A DNA stretch of 64,000 nucleotides from JAPOUP01 sp965203255 (GCA_965203255.1 OZ241882.1:4712001-4776000), one strand, 5' to 3'. Positions 43,729-53,519 are shown, counted from the first letter of the stretch. The notes: generated by a model from the sequence alone, not told the origin. Program-made: numbers and translations.

Positions 43729-44613
43729 TCAATACGGGAATCGGAGCAGGGGTGGCTGCCGCCGCTCTACTGGTTCGCCAGGTTCGGTCAGGCGTTCCCT
43801 GGGAATTGTGCGTAGCACGCGAACGAAGTCCAGCTGATTGAATTCAGCGGTCAACAGCGCGCGCAGGTTTTTGTCGGGCCCATGAATGACCTGGCCTACG
43901 AGAATGTCCTTAGGGAAAACCCCGCCATCACCCGAAGTGACTATGCGGTCCCCCGGACGAACGAGTTCTGCGTTCTCGATGAATTGCAGCAGAGGCAGGT
44001 GCGAGTCATCGCCCGTCAGAATTGCCCGTTGGCCTGAGGGCCGGATCATCACCGGGATGCGGCTGTTGCTGTCAGTCAACAGGATGACGCGTGAGACGCG
44101 GTTTCCCGCGCCGCTGATCCGCCCGACGAGCGCCAAGCCGTCGGTCGCGGCCCATCCGTCGACGATACCATCGTGCATTCCAATGTTAAGGAGGACGGAC
44201 CGCCTGAACGGAGAGCCGCTATCGGCGACGACCAGCCCGGTGATGTAGGTCAGGTCAGGTTTCGGCTTTACGTTGTTGTAGGTGCGCAGCCTGGCGTTTT
44301 CCTGCTCGAGCTGAAGCGCTGCCTCTCTCCACGCCTTCATTTTCCTTAACTCCCGCCTAAGCTCGAGGTTCTGCGTATGGATCTGGCTGTAGGATCGCAT
44401 GTTCTCCAGCATTTCAGCGACGTGGGTCATGGGCAGCAGGATCCAGTCGATGGCTGGTATGATCTGGTCCAAGATCAGCGCACGCTGGCGTTCCGCCCGG
44501 GGATTGTCGATGCGCCAAAACAGAAAGACTGCCATGAGCAGCACCACCAGCAAGCCGATTGAGATGCGGCGGATGGTGCGAAAATAGAACCTACTGCCTT
44601 TTCCCCTGACCAA
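43729..44613 (-). CDS. mreC: Cell shape-determining protein MreC
   Basis: 294 aa. A signal anchor (ISIGLLVVLLMAVFLFWRID), a coiled coil (RELRKMKAWREAALQLEQEN), then the beta domain with VVADSGSPFRRSVLLNIGMH, GLVGRI and TSGDGGVFPKDILVG, diagnostic for MreC. It scaffolds the elongasome in the periplasm. Confidence 0.94.
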   Translation of the reverse strand: MVRGKGSRFYFRTIRRISIGLLVVLLMAVFLFWRIDNPRAERQRALILDQIIPAIDWILLPMTHVAEMLENMRSYSQIHTQNLELRRELRKMKAWREAALQLEQENARLRTYNNVKPKPDLTYITGLVVADSGSPFRRSVLLNIGMHDGIVDGWAATDGLALVGRISGAGNRVSRVILLTDSNSRIPVMIRPSGQRAILTGDDSHLPLLQFIENAELVRPGDRIVTSGDGGVFPKDILVGQVIHGPDKNLRALLTAEFNQLDFVRVLRTIPRERLTEPGEPVERRQPPLLRFPY

Positions 44614-44691
44614 TCATACCTCCAGGCCGGTTCTGGATAGGTTCCCATCCCGGCTGCTTGGCCGAAGGATCCGGGCTCCCCACTTTCAGCC

Positions 44692-45729
44692 TCAGCTTTC
44701 GTAGTCTATCACATGCCTGAACTGAGATTCATACTCCAGAGCCAATCCGGTACCGAGAGCCACGCTGTTGAGACAGTCGTTGGCGAGCGTGAATGCGAGA
44801 CCGGTCTGTTCCCTGAGGGCGACATCCAGGTCGGCGAGCAGGGCACCCCCGCCTGTGAGCATGACGCCCCGTTCCACGATATCCGCCGCTAGGTCTGGTG
44901 GTGTGGCTTCGAGTGCGGTCATCACGGCCTCGCAGATCTGCTGAACTGCCTCAGCGAGTGCTTCGGCCACATGTACCTGACTGACCTCGATCTCCTTCGG
45001 CACACCGTGAAGCATGTCACGGCCTCTGACTCGCTGGGTGATCCCGCGCCCATCCTCTGGAATTCGGGCGGTGCCAATCGCGGTCTTCAGGCGCTCTGCC
45101 GTCACTTCCCCGACAAGCAGGTTCTGCTGGCGGCGCAGGTAGTTTATGATGGCTTGGTCCATCTGGTCGCCTCCAAAGCGAACCGACTGGGCATAGACGA
45201 TATCTCCCATGCTCAGGACTGCGACTTCGCTTGTGCCGCCGCCAATATCGACAACCATGTTGCCTTTCGGCTCGATGATGGGCATGTCGGCTCCGAGCGC
45301 GGCCGCAATAGGTTCGGAGATCAAGCCGGCGCGCCGGGCTCCAGCACTGAGCACTGATTGCCTGATCGCACGCTTCTCCACCGGGGTCGCACCACAGGGT
45401 ACACAGACGATAATTTTTGGCTTCGTCAGAATGGACCGTCTATGTACCTTTCGGATGAAGAATTTGATCATCTCTTCCGCGACGTCGAAATCAGCTATGA
45501 CGCCGTCGCGCATTGGCCTGATCGCCTCGATGTTCTCTGGCGTGCGGCCCTGCATAAGTTTGGCTTCTGTGCCGACAGCCAGCACCTGCCTTCGTCCCTG
45601 CCTTACATGATAGGCAACCACCGAGGGTTCATTCAGGATAATCCCGCGGCCCTTCATATAGACAAGTGTGTTTGCGGTTCCGAGATCAATGGCCATTTCG
45701 GATGAGAACAGGCGGGGAAAGATCGACAT
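44692..45729 (-). CDS. mreB: Rod shape-determining actin homologue MreB
   Basis: 345 aa from the ATG at 45729. ATPase motifs: EMAIDLGTANTLVYMKGRGI (phosphate 1), MVVDIGGGTSEVAVLSMGDI (phosphate 2), MLTGGGALLADLD (adenosine loop). It forms membrane filaments that steer wall synthesis. It heads the mreBCD-mrdA-rodA run. Confidence 0.97.
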   Translation of the reverse strand: MSIFPRLFSSEMAIDLGTANTLVYMKGRGIILNEPSVVAYHVRQGRRQVLAVGTEAKLMQGRTPENIEAIRPMRDGVIADFDVAEEMIKFFIRKVHRRSILTKPKIIVCVPCGATPVEKRAIRQSVLSAGARRAGLISEPIAAALGADMPIIEPKGNMVVDIGGGTSEVAVLSMGDIVYAQSVRFGGDQMDQAIINYLRRQQNLLVGEVTAERLKTAIGTARIPEDGRGITQRVRGRDMLHGVPKEIEVSQVHVAEALAEAVQQICEAVMTALEATPPDLAADIVERGVMLTGGGALLADLDVALREQTGLAFTLANDCLNSVALGTGLALEYESQFRHVIDYES

Positions 45730-46130
45730 ATGGTGATGGCCTTCCTTCGGCGCTTCGGGATTCGCAAATTCGATCCCGTGCAATACCAAACTATAAAATC
45801 CTTGGGTTCCGAGTGGAAGGGCTGTGAAGCCGCAAGCGGAGAGAATGAGGCAGTGGATTGACCAGGGAATTCGATTGCACCGATGGAGGAAGCCGCGGTG
45901 CGGTATTGTGATGATCTGGAGCCTGATCAAGGGATGTGATGAAGGGTTGCGTCGATTTCTGACGGGTCGGCATGGAGTTAATTGGAACTCTACCGGGCAT
46001 CAAGACCATCGTGGGAAGCGGAGTTTCAGAGGCACTTCCAGATCGCCATCGCTTCCAAGGTATGACCTGTTTGGGTAGGGGAACCGGGTTGTCTGGCCAA
46101 CGGCAATTGACGCGGATTGGGCGAATCCGA
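45730..46130. other. mreB upstream region and border of accessory region
   Basis: It holds the mreB promoter (minus strand). From about 45970 weakly protein-like sequence on the plus strand leads into the McrC remnant. No other gene was recognised. Confidence 0.4.
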
Positions 46131-46139
46131 GCGGCGCCT

Positions 46140-46708
46140 GGCCACTTTGCAGGTGTGGCTGGGGCAGCGGATATGGAGCTTCGCCCCGAGGCGGCCGAAC
46201 ACTACATCCGCAGGCTTTCGGAACACCGAACCGCCTACGACGCGGGCTTGCGTCTTGCCCAACTCATCGTGAACAGTTCTGGTTTCGCGCTTCGTGTGGG
46301 TCAGGGCGATGAAATGCTGCCCGTGACTTTGGTCGACATGGCCAACACATTCGAAGGCTATGCACGAGAAGTACCAAGGCAGGAACTAGCAGCCGTCACC
46401 TCGCTCAAGGTTCCCGACGGAAATATATCCGGTACGGACGGGCAAAGCGCGAGCTGTTTGGCCGGTTCGACGCCGAAGCCTCAAATCCCTATGCAACGTC
46501 TGAATTGGTTTCCGAGCGCGAGGGAAGGACACTTACCGTGATCGACGTCAAACACAAACCGGCGAAAAAAATACCTGAACGATCCGAAATGGATCAGGTC
46601 ATGTGCTATGGGTCGCGCCATGGCTGCGACAAAGTCATGATCTCCTATCCCCAGCCAGTCAGGAACCAGGCTTCGGTTTGGTCGCCCGGCATGATCGGTG
46701 CGAAATAG
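46140..46708 (+). pseudogene. McrC-like restriction subunit remnant
   Basis: ELRPEAAEHYIRRLSEHRTA, YDAGLRLAQLIVNSSGFALR and TLVDMANTFEGYAREVPRQE match the middle of McrC (the helical part with 'FE.Y.REVL'). Near 46420 the frame changes and continues AKRELFGRFDAEASNPY, then LTVIDVKHKPAKKIPERSEM and DQVMCYGSRHGCDKVMISYP. The latter is the PD-(D/E)xK nuclease motif (ID.K.K) of McrC. The N-terminal domain and the McrB GTPase partner are missing, so this is a dead fragment of a modified-DNA restriction system. Confidence 0.7.
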
Positions 46709-46996
46709 GTGTTTCGTGCAAGCCTCGACCTGAAAGCGGCTGATCTCACGGCGGAAGAGCGATCCCCTGCAACCGCCATACCCGCAGCGACCTGCAATCA
46801 TGGAGCCTGAACCGCTGTTCGGGACCATACGGCGAATGGAGGGGCTGAACTGGCGACGACCCTGCATGGGCTGACCGGCCAACCATGGCCGTCGCAGCCC
46901 TTGGCGACCCACCGTCGACCGTAGGTTCGCGATGCATCGAACGCCTTGTGGCCACCGTGGCGGTGGTCAATCCCCGTCCGGCTTCCAGACATCGGA
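46709..46996. other. Intergenic, nothing recognised
   Basis: About 290 bases between the McrC remnant and the VapC remnant with no supported feature. Confidence 0.4.
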
Positions 46997-47398
46997 TCAG
47001 AAAGGGTTCTCCAGCGCAACCCCGGTGGGTGCGAAATCCCTGGTGTTCCGCGTGACAACTGTGGCGCCATGGCGCAGCGCCGTCGCTGCAATCATGAGAT
47101 CCGTGCCGGTGTGGCCGACCTCCGCACTGAGGCGTCCCCAGATGTGCGCGTCCTCCGCTCCGAAGTCCAGAATCCGGTCACCGAACACCAGCAGGGTGCG
47201 GTCGAGCCAGAGCCGCAGTTCGCGGGCTAAGCCCGGATTCCGGCGCCTCTGCCGCTAGATGCCGCGCTCGACCTCGCCCACGGTCACAGCGCTGATGTAC
47301 AGGCTGTCCCCGGGCCTGTCGCGCAGGAACGCAGCGACCTGCGGCGCCCGCTCCGGCCTCCGCGCGGCCGAGAGCACGTCGGTGTCGATCACATACAT
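46997..47398 (-). pseudogene. VapC-type PIN toxin with an in-frame amber codon
   Basis: 133 codons from the ATG at 47398: MYVIDTDVLSAARRPERAP holds the first PIN Asp; AVTVGEVERGI then TAG at 47255-47257 (codon 48); then RQRRRNPGLARELRLWLDRT and DAHIWGRLSAEVGHTGTDLM, IAATALRHGATVVTRNTRDF. Homologues normally have a charged residue at the stop position (RGIERQRRR), so a single G-to-T change of GAG is likely. Directly after the antitoxin stop (TGA-ATG). Confidence 0.8.
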
Positions 47399-47644
47399 TC
47401 AGAACTCCACATCGCGGGGCGTGACCTGCGTCCGCTCCACCCCAGGAGCCGGGAAGGCCAGCAGATGCTCGGCAAAGCTCTCCCGGCGCTCCACCGCGCC
47501 GTCCAGCAGCCGTCTGTAATCGGCGGCGCTGAGAACCACCACCGCCGGTCTGCCGCGGCGGCTCACTTCCTGCGGGCGGCCAGCCAGAGCCGCCTCCACC
47601 ACGGCTGCGAACCTGTTCTTCGCGTCCTGAAGGGTCCAGGTCAT
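47399..47644 (-). CDS. Phd/YefM-family antitoxin
   Basis: 81 aa from the ATG at 47644. MTWTLQDAKNRFAAVVEAAL, QEVSRRGRPAVVVLSAADYR, RLLDGAVERRESFAEHLLAF is the classic Phd fold followed by a toxin-binding tail. It pairs with the adjacent, amber-broken VapC-type toxin. It is intact, so the promoter could still be repressed. Confidence 0.85.
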   Translation of the reverse strand: MTWTLQDAKNRFAAVVEAALAGRPQEVSRRGRPAVVVLSAADYRRLLDGAVERRESFAEHLLAFPAPGVERTQVTPRDVEF

Positions 47645-48289
47645 GTTCACCTCCGAAACCTGTCTGTCTACATAACTGGTCAGATGGGTAGCTGCAACCA
47701 CATCCGATAAGGGAGGCTGCCGCTGGCGGCGCGGGCGAGCCGCTTCGGGCGAACGCGGTTCAGGGACGGGGTGATCCTGAAGCGGACATGAACCGGCTGC
47801 ACTGCCATGCCGGGCTGACCGTCGGCAGGCAGCGCGTGGCCGCCGGGTTTCGCGCCGGGGACGGAGCGGAGGCCGTGCCGCCGCAGGCGGGCGATGTGGG
47901 GTCCGTTGGACGCGGGGCCGTCCTGCGGGACGATGGCCCTGAGGTGCGGACGCTCCCGCCGGAGGTCGTCGACGGACCGCGCCGCGGCGTTGCGCCCGCA
48001 GCCGTTCCTCCTGTCCCCGCCGGTCCTGGCGACCGGCTCCGGGGCCAGCGGCGGCGCCTCGCGGCGTTCCGGGTGGCGGACCACGGCGGCGGGCGTGCTG
48101 TGGGAGTGGCCCTTCGGCCCGTCACCGTGGCTGGCGACGCGGCGGTGGTGGCGGTGGACGGATTTCGGGCCGGGTGGCCGACGCCGCCGACCGGGATCAG
48201 GCGGTGGCCGTCGAGAACCGGCTGGCCCTCCAGCACCCTGCCACGCCGCAGCCCTGCGGACAGGGTCCTGAAGGCCGGTGGCGGCTGCC

Positions 48290-49537
48290 TAGTGGTTCAT
48301 GCAAAACAAAAGAGTCCATATTTCATGCCGGACTTTCAGCCGCCGCCATCTCCTGGAGCTTCCTGTGCCCGCGCTTCCACGACGCCACCAGATCCTCCGG
48401 ATTCCGGCTCCAGCGGAACGGGCGGGCGTCGCTGGCGTTGTGGCGCCCGGTGTAGCCCTCCATGGCCGCGACGCAGTCGTCGAGCGAGTCGAAGACGGCG
48501 TCCTTCAGCCGCTGCCTCGTCAGCCTGAAGAAGAAGCCCTCGACGGCGTTCATCCACGACGCCGATGTCGGGGTGAAATGGAATGTCCAGTTGGGACGGT
48601 CCCTCAGCCATTCGTGGACCTCGGCGGATCTGTGCGAGGACACGTTGTCCAGGATGACGTGCACCGGGGTGCCCGGTCCGATCCCTTCGGCGACATGGTC
48701 GAGGAAGGCGGTGAACTCCGCCGACCGGTGCCGCTCCACCGTCCGCCCGACCACCTTTCCGGTGGCGACGTCGAGGGCCGCCAGCAGGCAGGTCGTGCCG
48801 TTGCGCCTGCAGTCGCGCGTCCTGGTCTCCGCATGCCCCGGCTTCATCGGGAGGGGTCGCTGGGTCCGCCCAGGTGCCTGAATCCGCGTCTTTCCGTCGA
48901 CCGACAGCACGACGGCGTGGTCCGGCGGGTCGACATACAGGCCCACGACGTCGCGGACCTTGATCTCGAAACGCGGGTCGCGCGAGACCTTGAACGTCCT
49001 GACCTGGTGCGGCCTGAGCCCGTTGCGCTTCAGGATGCTGTGCACGTTCGAGGCGGTCAGCTCCAGCCTCTTCGCCAGCGCCTGCAGTGTCCAGTGCCGG
49101 GCGTGCGGCGGCGGCGGGATCGCGAGGCCGGCCACGGCCCTCACCGTTCCTTCCGGGGTCGGCTCCAGTCCCGGAGGGCGGGTCGCGTCCCGCAGCAGCC
49201 CGTCCACGCCCTGTTCGAGGAAGCGGTCCCGCCAGCGCTCCACGGTCGACCGGCACTTTCCGGTCCGCCTCATGGCCTCCGCCGCGCTGCGCCCCGACCC
49301 GAGGTCGGGGATGATCCGGACGCGCCAGACGTGCTTCTGGATGCTCCGCGGGTCCTTCGCGATCCTTTCGAGGCGTTCGCGGTCGCCGTCCGAAAGCCTG
49401 ATTTCCTGTCTTTTCGATTTCCTGCCCATTGCCCTGCCTGCTGTCTCTATGGTTGTTACGGGGCCGCCTGACGGCGACCGGAAGACAGTGGCACGCTTCA
49501 CGGACAAATGCAGGCATCTGTCTTCAGTCAACCACTA
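48290..49537 (-). mobile_element. IS630-family insertion sequence
   Basis: The ends read TAGTGGTT (48290-48297) and AACCACTA (49530-49537): GTGGTT terminal repeats flanked by the TA target duplication typical of IS630/Tc1-mariner. The 1.24-kb body carries one transposase gene. It lies inside an older transposase gene, giving a nested insertion. Confidence 0.8.
48323..49429 (-). CDS. IS630-family transposase
   Basis: 368 aa from the ATG at 49429. N-terminal HTH pair (AAEAMRRTGKCRSTVERWRD, WTLQALAKRLELTASNVHSI). DDE catalytic core: VLSVDGKTRIQA (D1), PVHVILDNVSSHRSAEV (D2), TSASWMNAVEGFFFRL (E). Uninterrupted, so it may be active. Strongly GC-rich third positions compared with the chromosomal genes. 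Confidence 0.92.
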   Translation of the reverse strand: MGRKSKRQEIRLSDGDRERLERIAKDPRSIQKHVWRVRIIPDLGSGRSAAEAMRRTGKCRSTVERWRDRFLEQGVDGLLRDATRPPGLEPTPEGTVRAVAGLAIPPPPHARHWTLQALAKRLELTASNVHSILKRNGLRPHQVRTFKVSRDPRFEIKVRDVVGLYVDPPDHAVVLSVDGKTRIQAPGRTQRPLPMKPGHAETRTRDCRRNGTTCLLAALDVATGKVVGRTVERHRSAEFTAFLDHVAEGIGPGTPVHVILDNVSSHRSAEVHEWLRDRPNWTFHFTPTSASWMNAVEGFFFRLTRQRLKDAVFDSLDDCVAAMEGYTGRHNASDARPFRWSRNPEDLVASWKRGHRKLQEMAAAESPA

Positions 49538-49942
49538 GGGCCGGCCGTGCCGGGGCGCCTGCGCATGGGGGGTCGCAGGGCGCCGCCGCGGTCCCGGACA
49601 GCGTCCGGAGGTTCCCGCGGACGATGGCGTCCCTGCGGCTGTCCCTGCCGGACTGCAGGAGCGACGGATACCTGGCGGGAACATCGCGGACGCCGCCATG
49701 AGGTGGTCCCCAGGGCCGGACCGCCGCCCGTCCACCGGACCGGCGGTCCCGCCGAAGCATTCCGCCAGCGCCCCGACCGGCCCGGGCCTGCCGGGGTCCT
49801 TCCGGAACCGCATCGTCCCAGCTCCCGTCAGTGAGGCCAGCACGGATGCGGCAAGGGCCCCAGCCCATGATGTCCAGAGGATTCCGGGCGGTTTCCGTCC
49901 GCCCGGCAGGAAAAGTCCACCAAACCCGGTTCACGGAAGCCC

Positions 49943-50110
49943 ATGGAATACAGGGTCCGGAAGGGCTGGTGGGAATTGCTGCAGTTCAGGAAGCATGCGG
50001 CGAAGTTCATGGGGCAGCCTGCCGACCAAAGCCTCATTGAAATGAAGATGTGGAAGCCGTTCCCGGAGCATCCTCATCAGGATCATGGCCTAGGTTCTGT
50101 CCCGCGGTAA
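49943..50110 (+). CDS. Small protein-like frame of unknown function
   Basis: 55 codons from the ATG at 49943 (MEYRVRKGWWELLQFRKHAA, then KFMGQPADQSLIEMKMWKPF). The amino-acid mix looks protein-like (WW, FRK, PADQ) but no family is recognised and the ribosome binding site is poor. It may be a fragment of an older gene truncated by the neighbouring elements. Confidence 0.25.
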   Translation: MEYRVRKGWWELLQFRKHAAKFMGQPADQSLIEMKMWKPFPEHPHQDHGLGSVPR

Positions 50111-50129
50111 TCCCTATCCCGACGCTTCC

Positions 50130-50950
50130 TTGCGCGCCGCCACCCTACACAGGAATTGCGGGCGTTGGTACATCACGCTCAAATATAAACTGCAGGTCGC
50201 GCCCCTCGTGGACAATGGCCATGTGCTGGGTGTTGACCGCAATGTCGGCCAGGCCGCCGACAGCGATGGCATCATTCAAGCCTTGCCGGATCTCACCCGA
50301 GACAACGCTAGGATCAAACGACTGAAACGCAAGGTTTCACGGCGGCGCAAGGGCAGCCGCCGGCGCGGGAGAGCCAAGGCGCAACTGGCACGAGTGGAAC
50401 GGAGGAAAGCCAACCGCCGCCGCAACGCGCTGCATCACATCAGCAAACGTGTGGCAGCTCAGGCCAGCGCCATCGTGCTGGAGAGATTGCCGGTCAAGGC
50501 GATGATGAAATCAGCCAAGTGCACGAAAGAGGCGCCTGGACGCAATGTCCGCGCCAAGGCCGGCCTCAATGAAAGCATCCAGAATTCCGGCTGGGGACAG
50601 CTTGACCAGATGCTTCAATACAAAGCCGCGGAAGTGGTGCAGGTCTCCGCCCGCAACACTTCGCGGACCTGCCACGGGTGCGGAACGGTCGATCCCCGTT
50701 CACGCGGATCCCGGTCCGAATTCCGCTGCATCGCCTGTGGCCATGTGGCGCATGCCGATATCAACGCGGTCCAAAAGACATCCGTGCGCGGGGGCTGGGC
50801 CTGCTGCGGGCGGGACCGCTGGAAACCAGCAGGGACGAGGCGTCGGGGACTGGCGCATCCGCATGGGCAGAGGGGGCGTTGGCGCTGGCTACTCCAATTA
50901 GCCGTGAAGTCAATAGCTACGCGCAAAACCTTTGTGCGTCAGCTATATAA
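50130..50950 (+). pseudogene. tnpB: IS200/IS605-family TnpB, 5'-truncated and frameshifted
   Basis: RNCGRWYITLKYKLQV leads into RuvC-I HVLGVDRNVGQAADSDG (Asp), then the basic helix RKVSRRRKGSRRRGRAKAQL, RuvC-II AIVLERLPVKAMMKSAK (Glu), the zinc finger SRTCHGCGTVDPRSRG with FRCIACGHVAHADINA (RuvC-III Asp). About 130 N-terminal residues are missing. After DINA the usual C-terminus (DIRARGLGLLRAGPLE, then ALATPISREVNSYA) continues in another frame, ending at 50950, so there is also a frameshift near 50775. TnpB is an RNA-guided nuclease; this copy should be dead. Confidence 0.8.
50913..50946 (+). repeat. Right-end hairpin of the IS605-type element
   Basis: ATAGCTACGCGCAAA is followed by ACC and then TTTGTGCGTCAGCTAT, an imperfect stem of about 15 bp right at the tnpB 3' end, the usual place of the subterminal hairpin and of the 3' part of the omega RNA. 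The stem has one bulge and one mismatch. Confidence 0.6.
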
Positions 50951-50981
50951 GTCCCAAAGGTTCATCCTCGAGGAATTCAGC

Positions 50982-51149
50982 ATGGGCGAGAATAGGCTGG
51001 AGGCCAGGGATGACTCGCGCCGGACTCAAGCCCTGCTGGATGAAGCCAACCGGTTTTTCCTGCAGATGGTGGAAGATGGCCTTGAGTCACCTGGATTGCG
51101 TCAGGACATCAAGCCAGCGCCACTGGACATTCTGGCCCCAATGTCCTGA
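50982..51149 (+). CDS. Small hypothetical protein
   Basis: 55 aa from the ATG at 50982 with GAGGA upstream. MGENRLEARDDSRRTQALLD and EANRFFLQMVEDGLESPGLR look like a short helical protein. The frame is open from the TnpB remnant, but the ATG and ribosome binding site argue for a separate gene. Family unknown. It lies between the IS605 end and the RTX gene. Confidence 0.4.
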   Translation: MGENRLEARDDSRRTQALLDEANRFFLQMVEDGLESPGLRQDIKPAPLDILAPMS

Positions 51150-51297
51150 ATGCATGGCCGTTTCCGTCCATGGCGGAAATGTTGCGGCGACATACAGTCA
51201 ATGTGACGGGATTTTCCGGAAAAAACCTTTGACTGCGACCGCGGGCCGCCCTTAACATCCAGATATCTGTATCTCTGGAACGGAAAGGAGCGATACA

Positions 51298-53499
51298 ATG
51301 AGTGAACGGCAGGAATTCAGGGTGGGAGGGCCGGTCATCGACCATTCAGGTCAGGGCGGCGACCGCAGCTATACAGCCCAGGATGGTTACACGGGGCCGA
51401 TGAAAGTCATCGGCGGCACCGGCAGCAACTGGTTCTACGGTGACTACAGGCCTGACTGGTATCAGGGCGGCGCGGACCGTAGCCATACCGACACGGCCAA
51501 GGGCGGCAAGGGCAATGACTATCTCGCTGGCGGCCATGGCCGCAATATCCTCAAGGGCGACGGCTGGGAGGATATCCTCGTGGGCAACCAGGACGACGCT
51601 TTCTACGACCAGATGCATGGCGGATCCGGTTTTGACAGGCTTTACGCGGGCCGGGTGAAGGATTCCAGCCGCACCACGGACGACCGAGGGCTGAAAGTCG
51701 GACCGGCCATGGTGGAGGACGAACATTACAATATCACGGCCGGCAACGTCATGTGGGGCGGTGACGGCGAGGACACGTTCGTGCTGCATCCCGAAAGCTA
51801 TGTCCATATCATGGATTTCCTGCCCGGCGAGGATTTCATTGTCATCGAGGGACTGGGCAACAGATCCCTGGAGGAGTCCATCGAAGTGGTCTACCATCCC
51901 ACGGGCGTGTTCGGGCAGAAGACCTTCCGGATCGTCCTTGATGGCGAGAAAGTCCTCGCGGAGATCGATCTCTACCGCTCCATGGGACCTGATTTCGATC
52001 CCGGCGACTCCACCGATGTCGCCGCCGCCATCGCCAGGATCACGGCGGAACTGCATGGAGTCAATGGCCGCACGTTCTTTGGGTCCCACAATGGCGAGCA
52101 TATCAACGGTACCGCATGGAACGACACTGTATACGGCTGGGGCGGCGACGACGTGATCAACGGCGGCGACGGCGCCGATATCGTCTATGGCGGCGGCGGC
52201 AACGACACGATCCGCGGCGGTGCCGGCCGGGACGCGCTCTATGGCGACCATGGCAACGACACGCTCTGGGGCGGTGACGGGAACGACGTCATCGAGGGTG
52301 CCTAGGGCAATGACGTTCTCTACGGCGGCGACGGGGCCGATACCATATTCGGTGACGGCGGCAACGACAGGATCGACGGCGGCGCCGGCGCCGACTGGAT
52401 CCGCGGCGGTCAGGGCCGTGACATCTTCGTCATTGATCCCAGCGGCGACACGCCCGATATCATCGCCGATTTCAATGTCGCCGAGGATTACGTACGTCTT
52501 CCTCTGGGCATGGCCCAGGCCGACGTCCGGTTCGTGGCCGACCCGACATTCACAGGCGGTCGCATCGACCTGCCAACGCCAGCCATGAAGCTCGTCACCG
52601 GCAGTGGCGGCAGCCAGAAGACGCTCGCGGTTTTCCTGAATCGGGACGGACAGGACTTCTCGAACGTGGAGTTCATCTGGGACTTCGACCCGAACAAGGA
52701 ATACCCGCCGCCGCCCGATGGCGAGACCATCAACGGGAAGGCAAAGAAGGACCTGCTGCTCGGCACCCGGGGCGACGACACCATCAACGGCAAGGCCGGC
52801 AAGGACGACCTCTACGGACGCGACGGCGGCGACACGCTCAACGGCGGTGAAGGCCATGACCGCCTCTACGGCGAGAACGGCAATGACACGCTCAACGGCG
52901 GCGACGGCAACGACATCCTGGAGGGCGGCAAGGGCAACGACATCCTCGGCGGCGATGACGGCGACGACCGCCTCTTCGGCGGCGCCGGCGACGACACCAT
53001 GGCTGGCGGGAACGGCAACGACCGGCTCTATGGCGGCAGCGGCGCCGACACGCTCGACGGGGACGACGGCGCCGACCGGCTCGAGGGCGGCGAGGGCAAC
53101 GACATCCTCGTCGGCGGCAGGCACGACGACCGGCTCATCGGCGACGGCGGCAACGACCGGCTGCAGGGCGGCAAGGACGCCGACTACCTCACCGGCGGCG
53201 AGGGAGCCGACGAGTTCCTGTTCAGGAAGGGCGACGGCGTCGACGTCGTCACCGACTTCGAGGACGGGACCGACACGATCGTGTTCCTCGCCGAGAAGGA
53301 GAACAAGCTGGGGTCGAAGTTCATCGGGTTCGGTGACCTGGTCATCGAGGAGACCGACTACGGCGTCCGCATCACGTCGGAGAAGCTCAAGAAAGGGCAG
53401 GAGATCCTGCTGCAGGGGGTGACCGCGGACCAGATCGGCGAGGAAGACTTCAGCTTCGTCACCATTCAGGAGTACAACGACCTGCTCATCAACGCCTGA
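51298..53499 (+). pseudogene. RTX-type calcium-binding repeat protein with an in-frame TAG
   Basis: One frame of 733 codons, start ATG after AAAGGAG, interrupted only by TAG at 52303-52305 (codon 336; text ...DVIEGA-stop-GNDVLYGGDG). Nonapeptide repeats GGxGxDxLx occur at about residues 65-100, 275-370 and 480-640 (GGDGNDILEGGKGNDILGGD, GGAGDDTMAGGNGNDRLYGG). The end (DVVTDFEDGTDTIVFLA...) is the usual flank of such repeats. Such proteins are secreted by type I systems and fold on calcium. No signal peptide or T1SS genes are nearby. A single base change would restore the frame. Confidence 0.8.
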
Positions 53500-53519
53500 A
53501 ACGGGCGCGATGTGGCGGC

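Larger units (their letters stand above)
47680..49840 (-). mobile_element. Decayed transposase gene split by an IS630 element
   Basis: The N-terminal part at about 49550-49730 on the minus strand reads PARYPSLLQSGRDSRRDAIV then RGNLRTLSGTAAAPCD, matching transposases with 'MFALKYPSLL.FD...R..NLR.LYGI...P.DT'. The C-terminal part at 47700-48290 reads AGLRRGRVLEGQPVLDGHRL, then VRHPERREAPPLAPEPVART, GGDRRNGCGRNAAARSVDDL and RPHLRAIVPQDGPASNGPHI, matching the same family's 'HP..REV.PLAPEP...DG..KNDCERNAA...HPHL..IV.EDGLASNGPHI'. Several frame changes show that it was also decaying outside the insertion. The family name (possibly ISNCY-type) is not certain. Confidence 0.65.

Noticed and set aside
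48323..49517. Second long frame (48336-49517) overlapping the IS630 transposase
   Set aside because: It is a shifted-frame shadow caused by GC-rich codon use; only the 368-aa frame has the DDE motifs.
47255..52305. Amber codon reassignment, because two genes have in-frame TAG
   Set aside because: TAG is used as a normal terminator in intact genes such as dctP (5688-5690) and dctM (9480-9482), so the two in-frame TAGs are best read as mutations.
52090..53240. CRISPR-like or satellite DNA repeats
   Set aside because: The short periodic units are the codons of GGxGxDxLx protein repeats, not identical DNA repeats with spacers.
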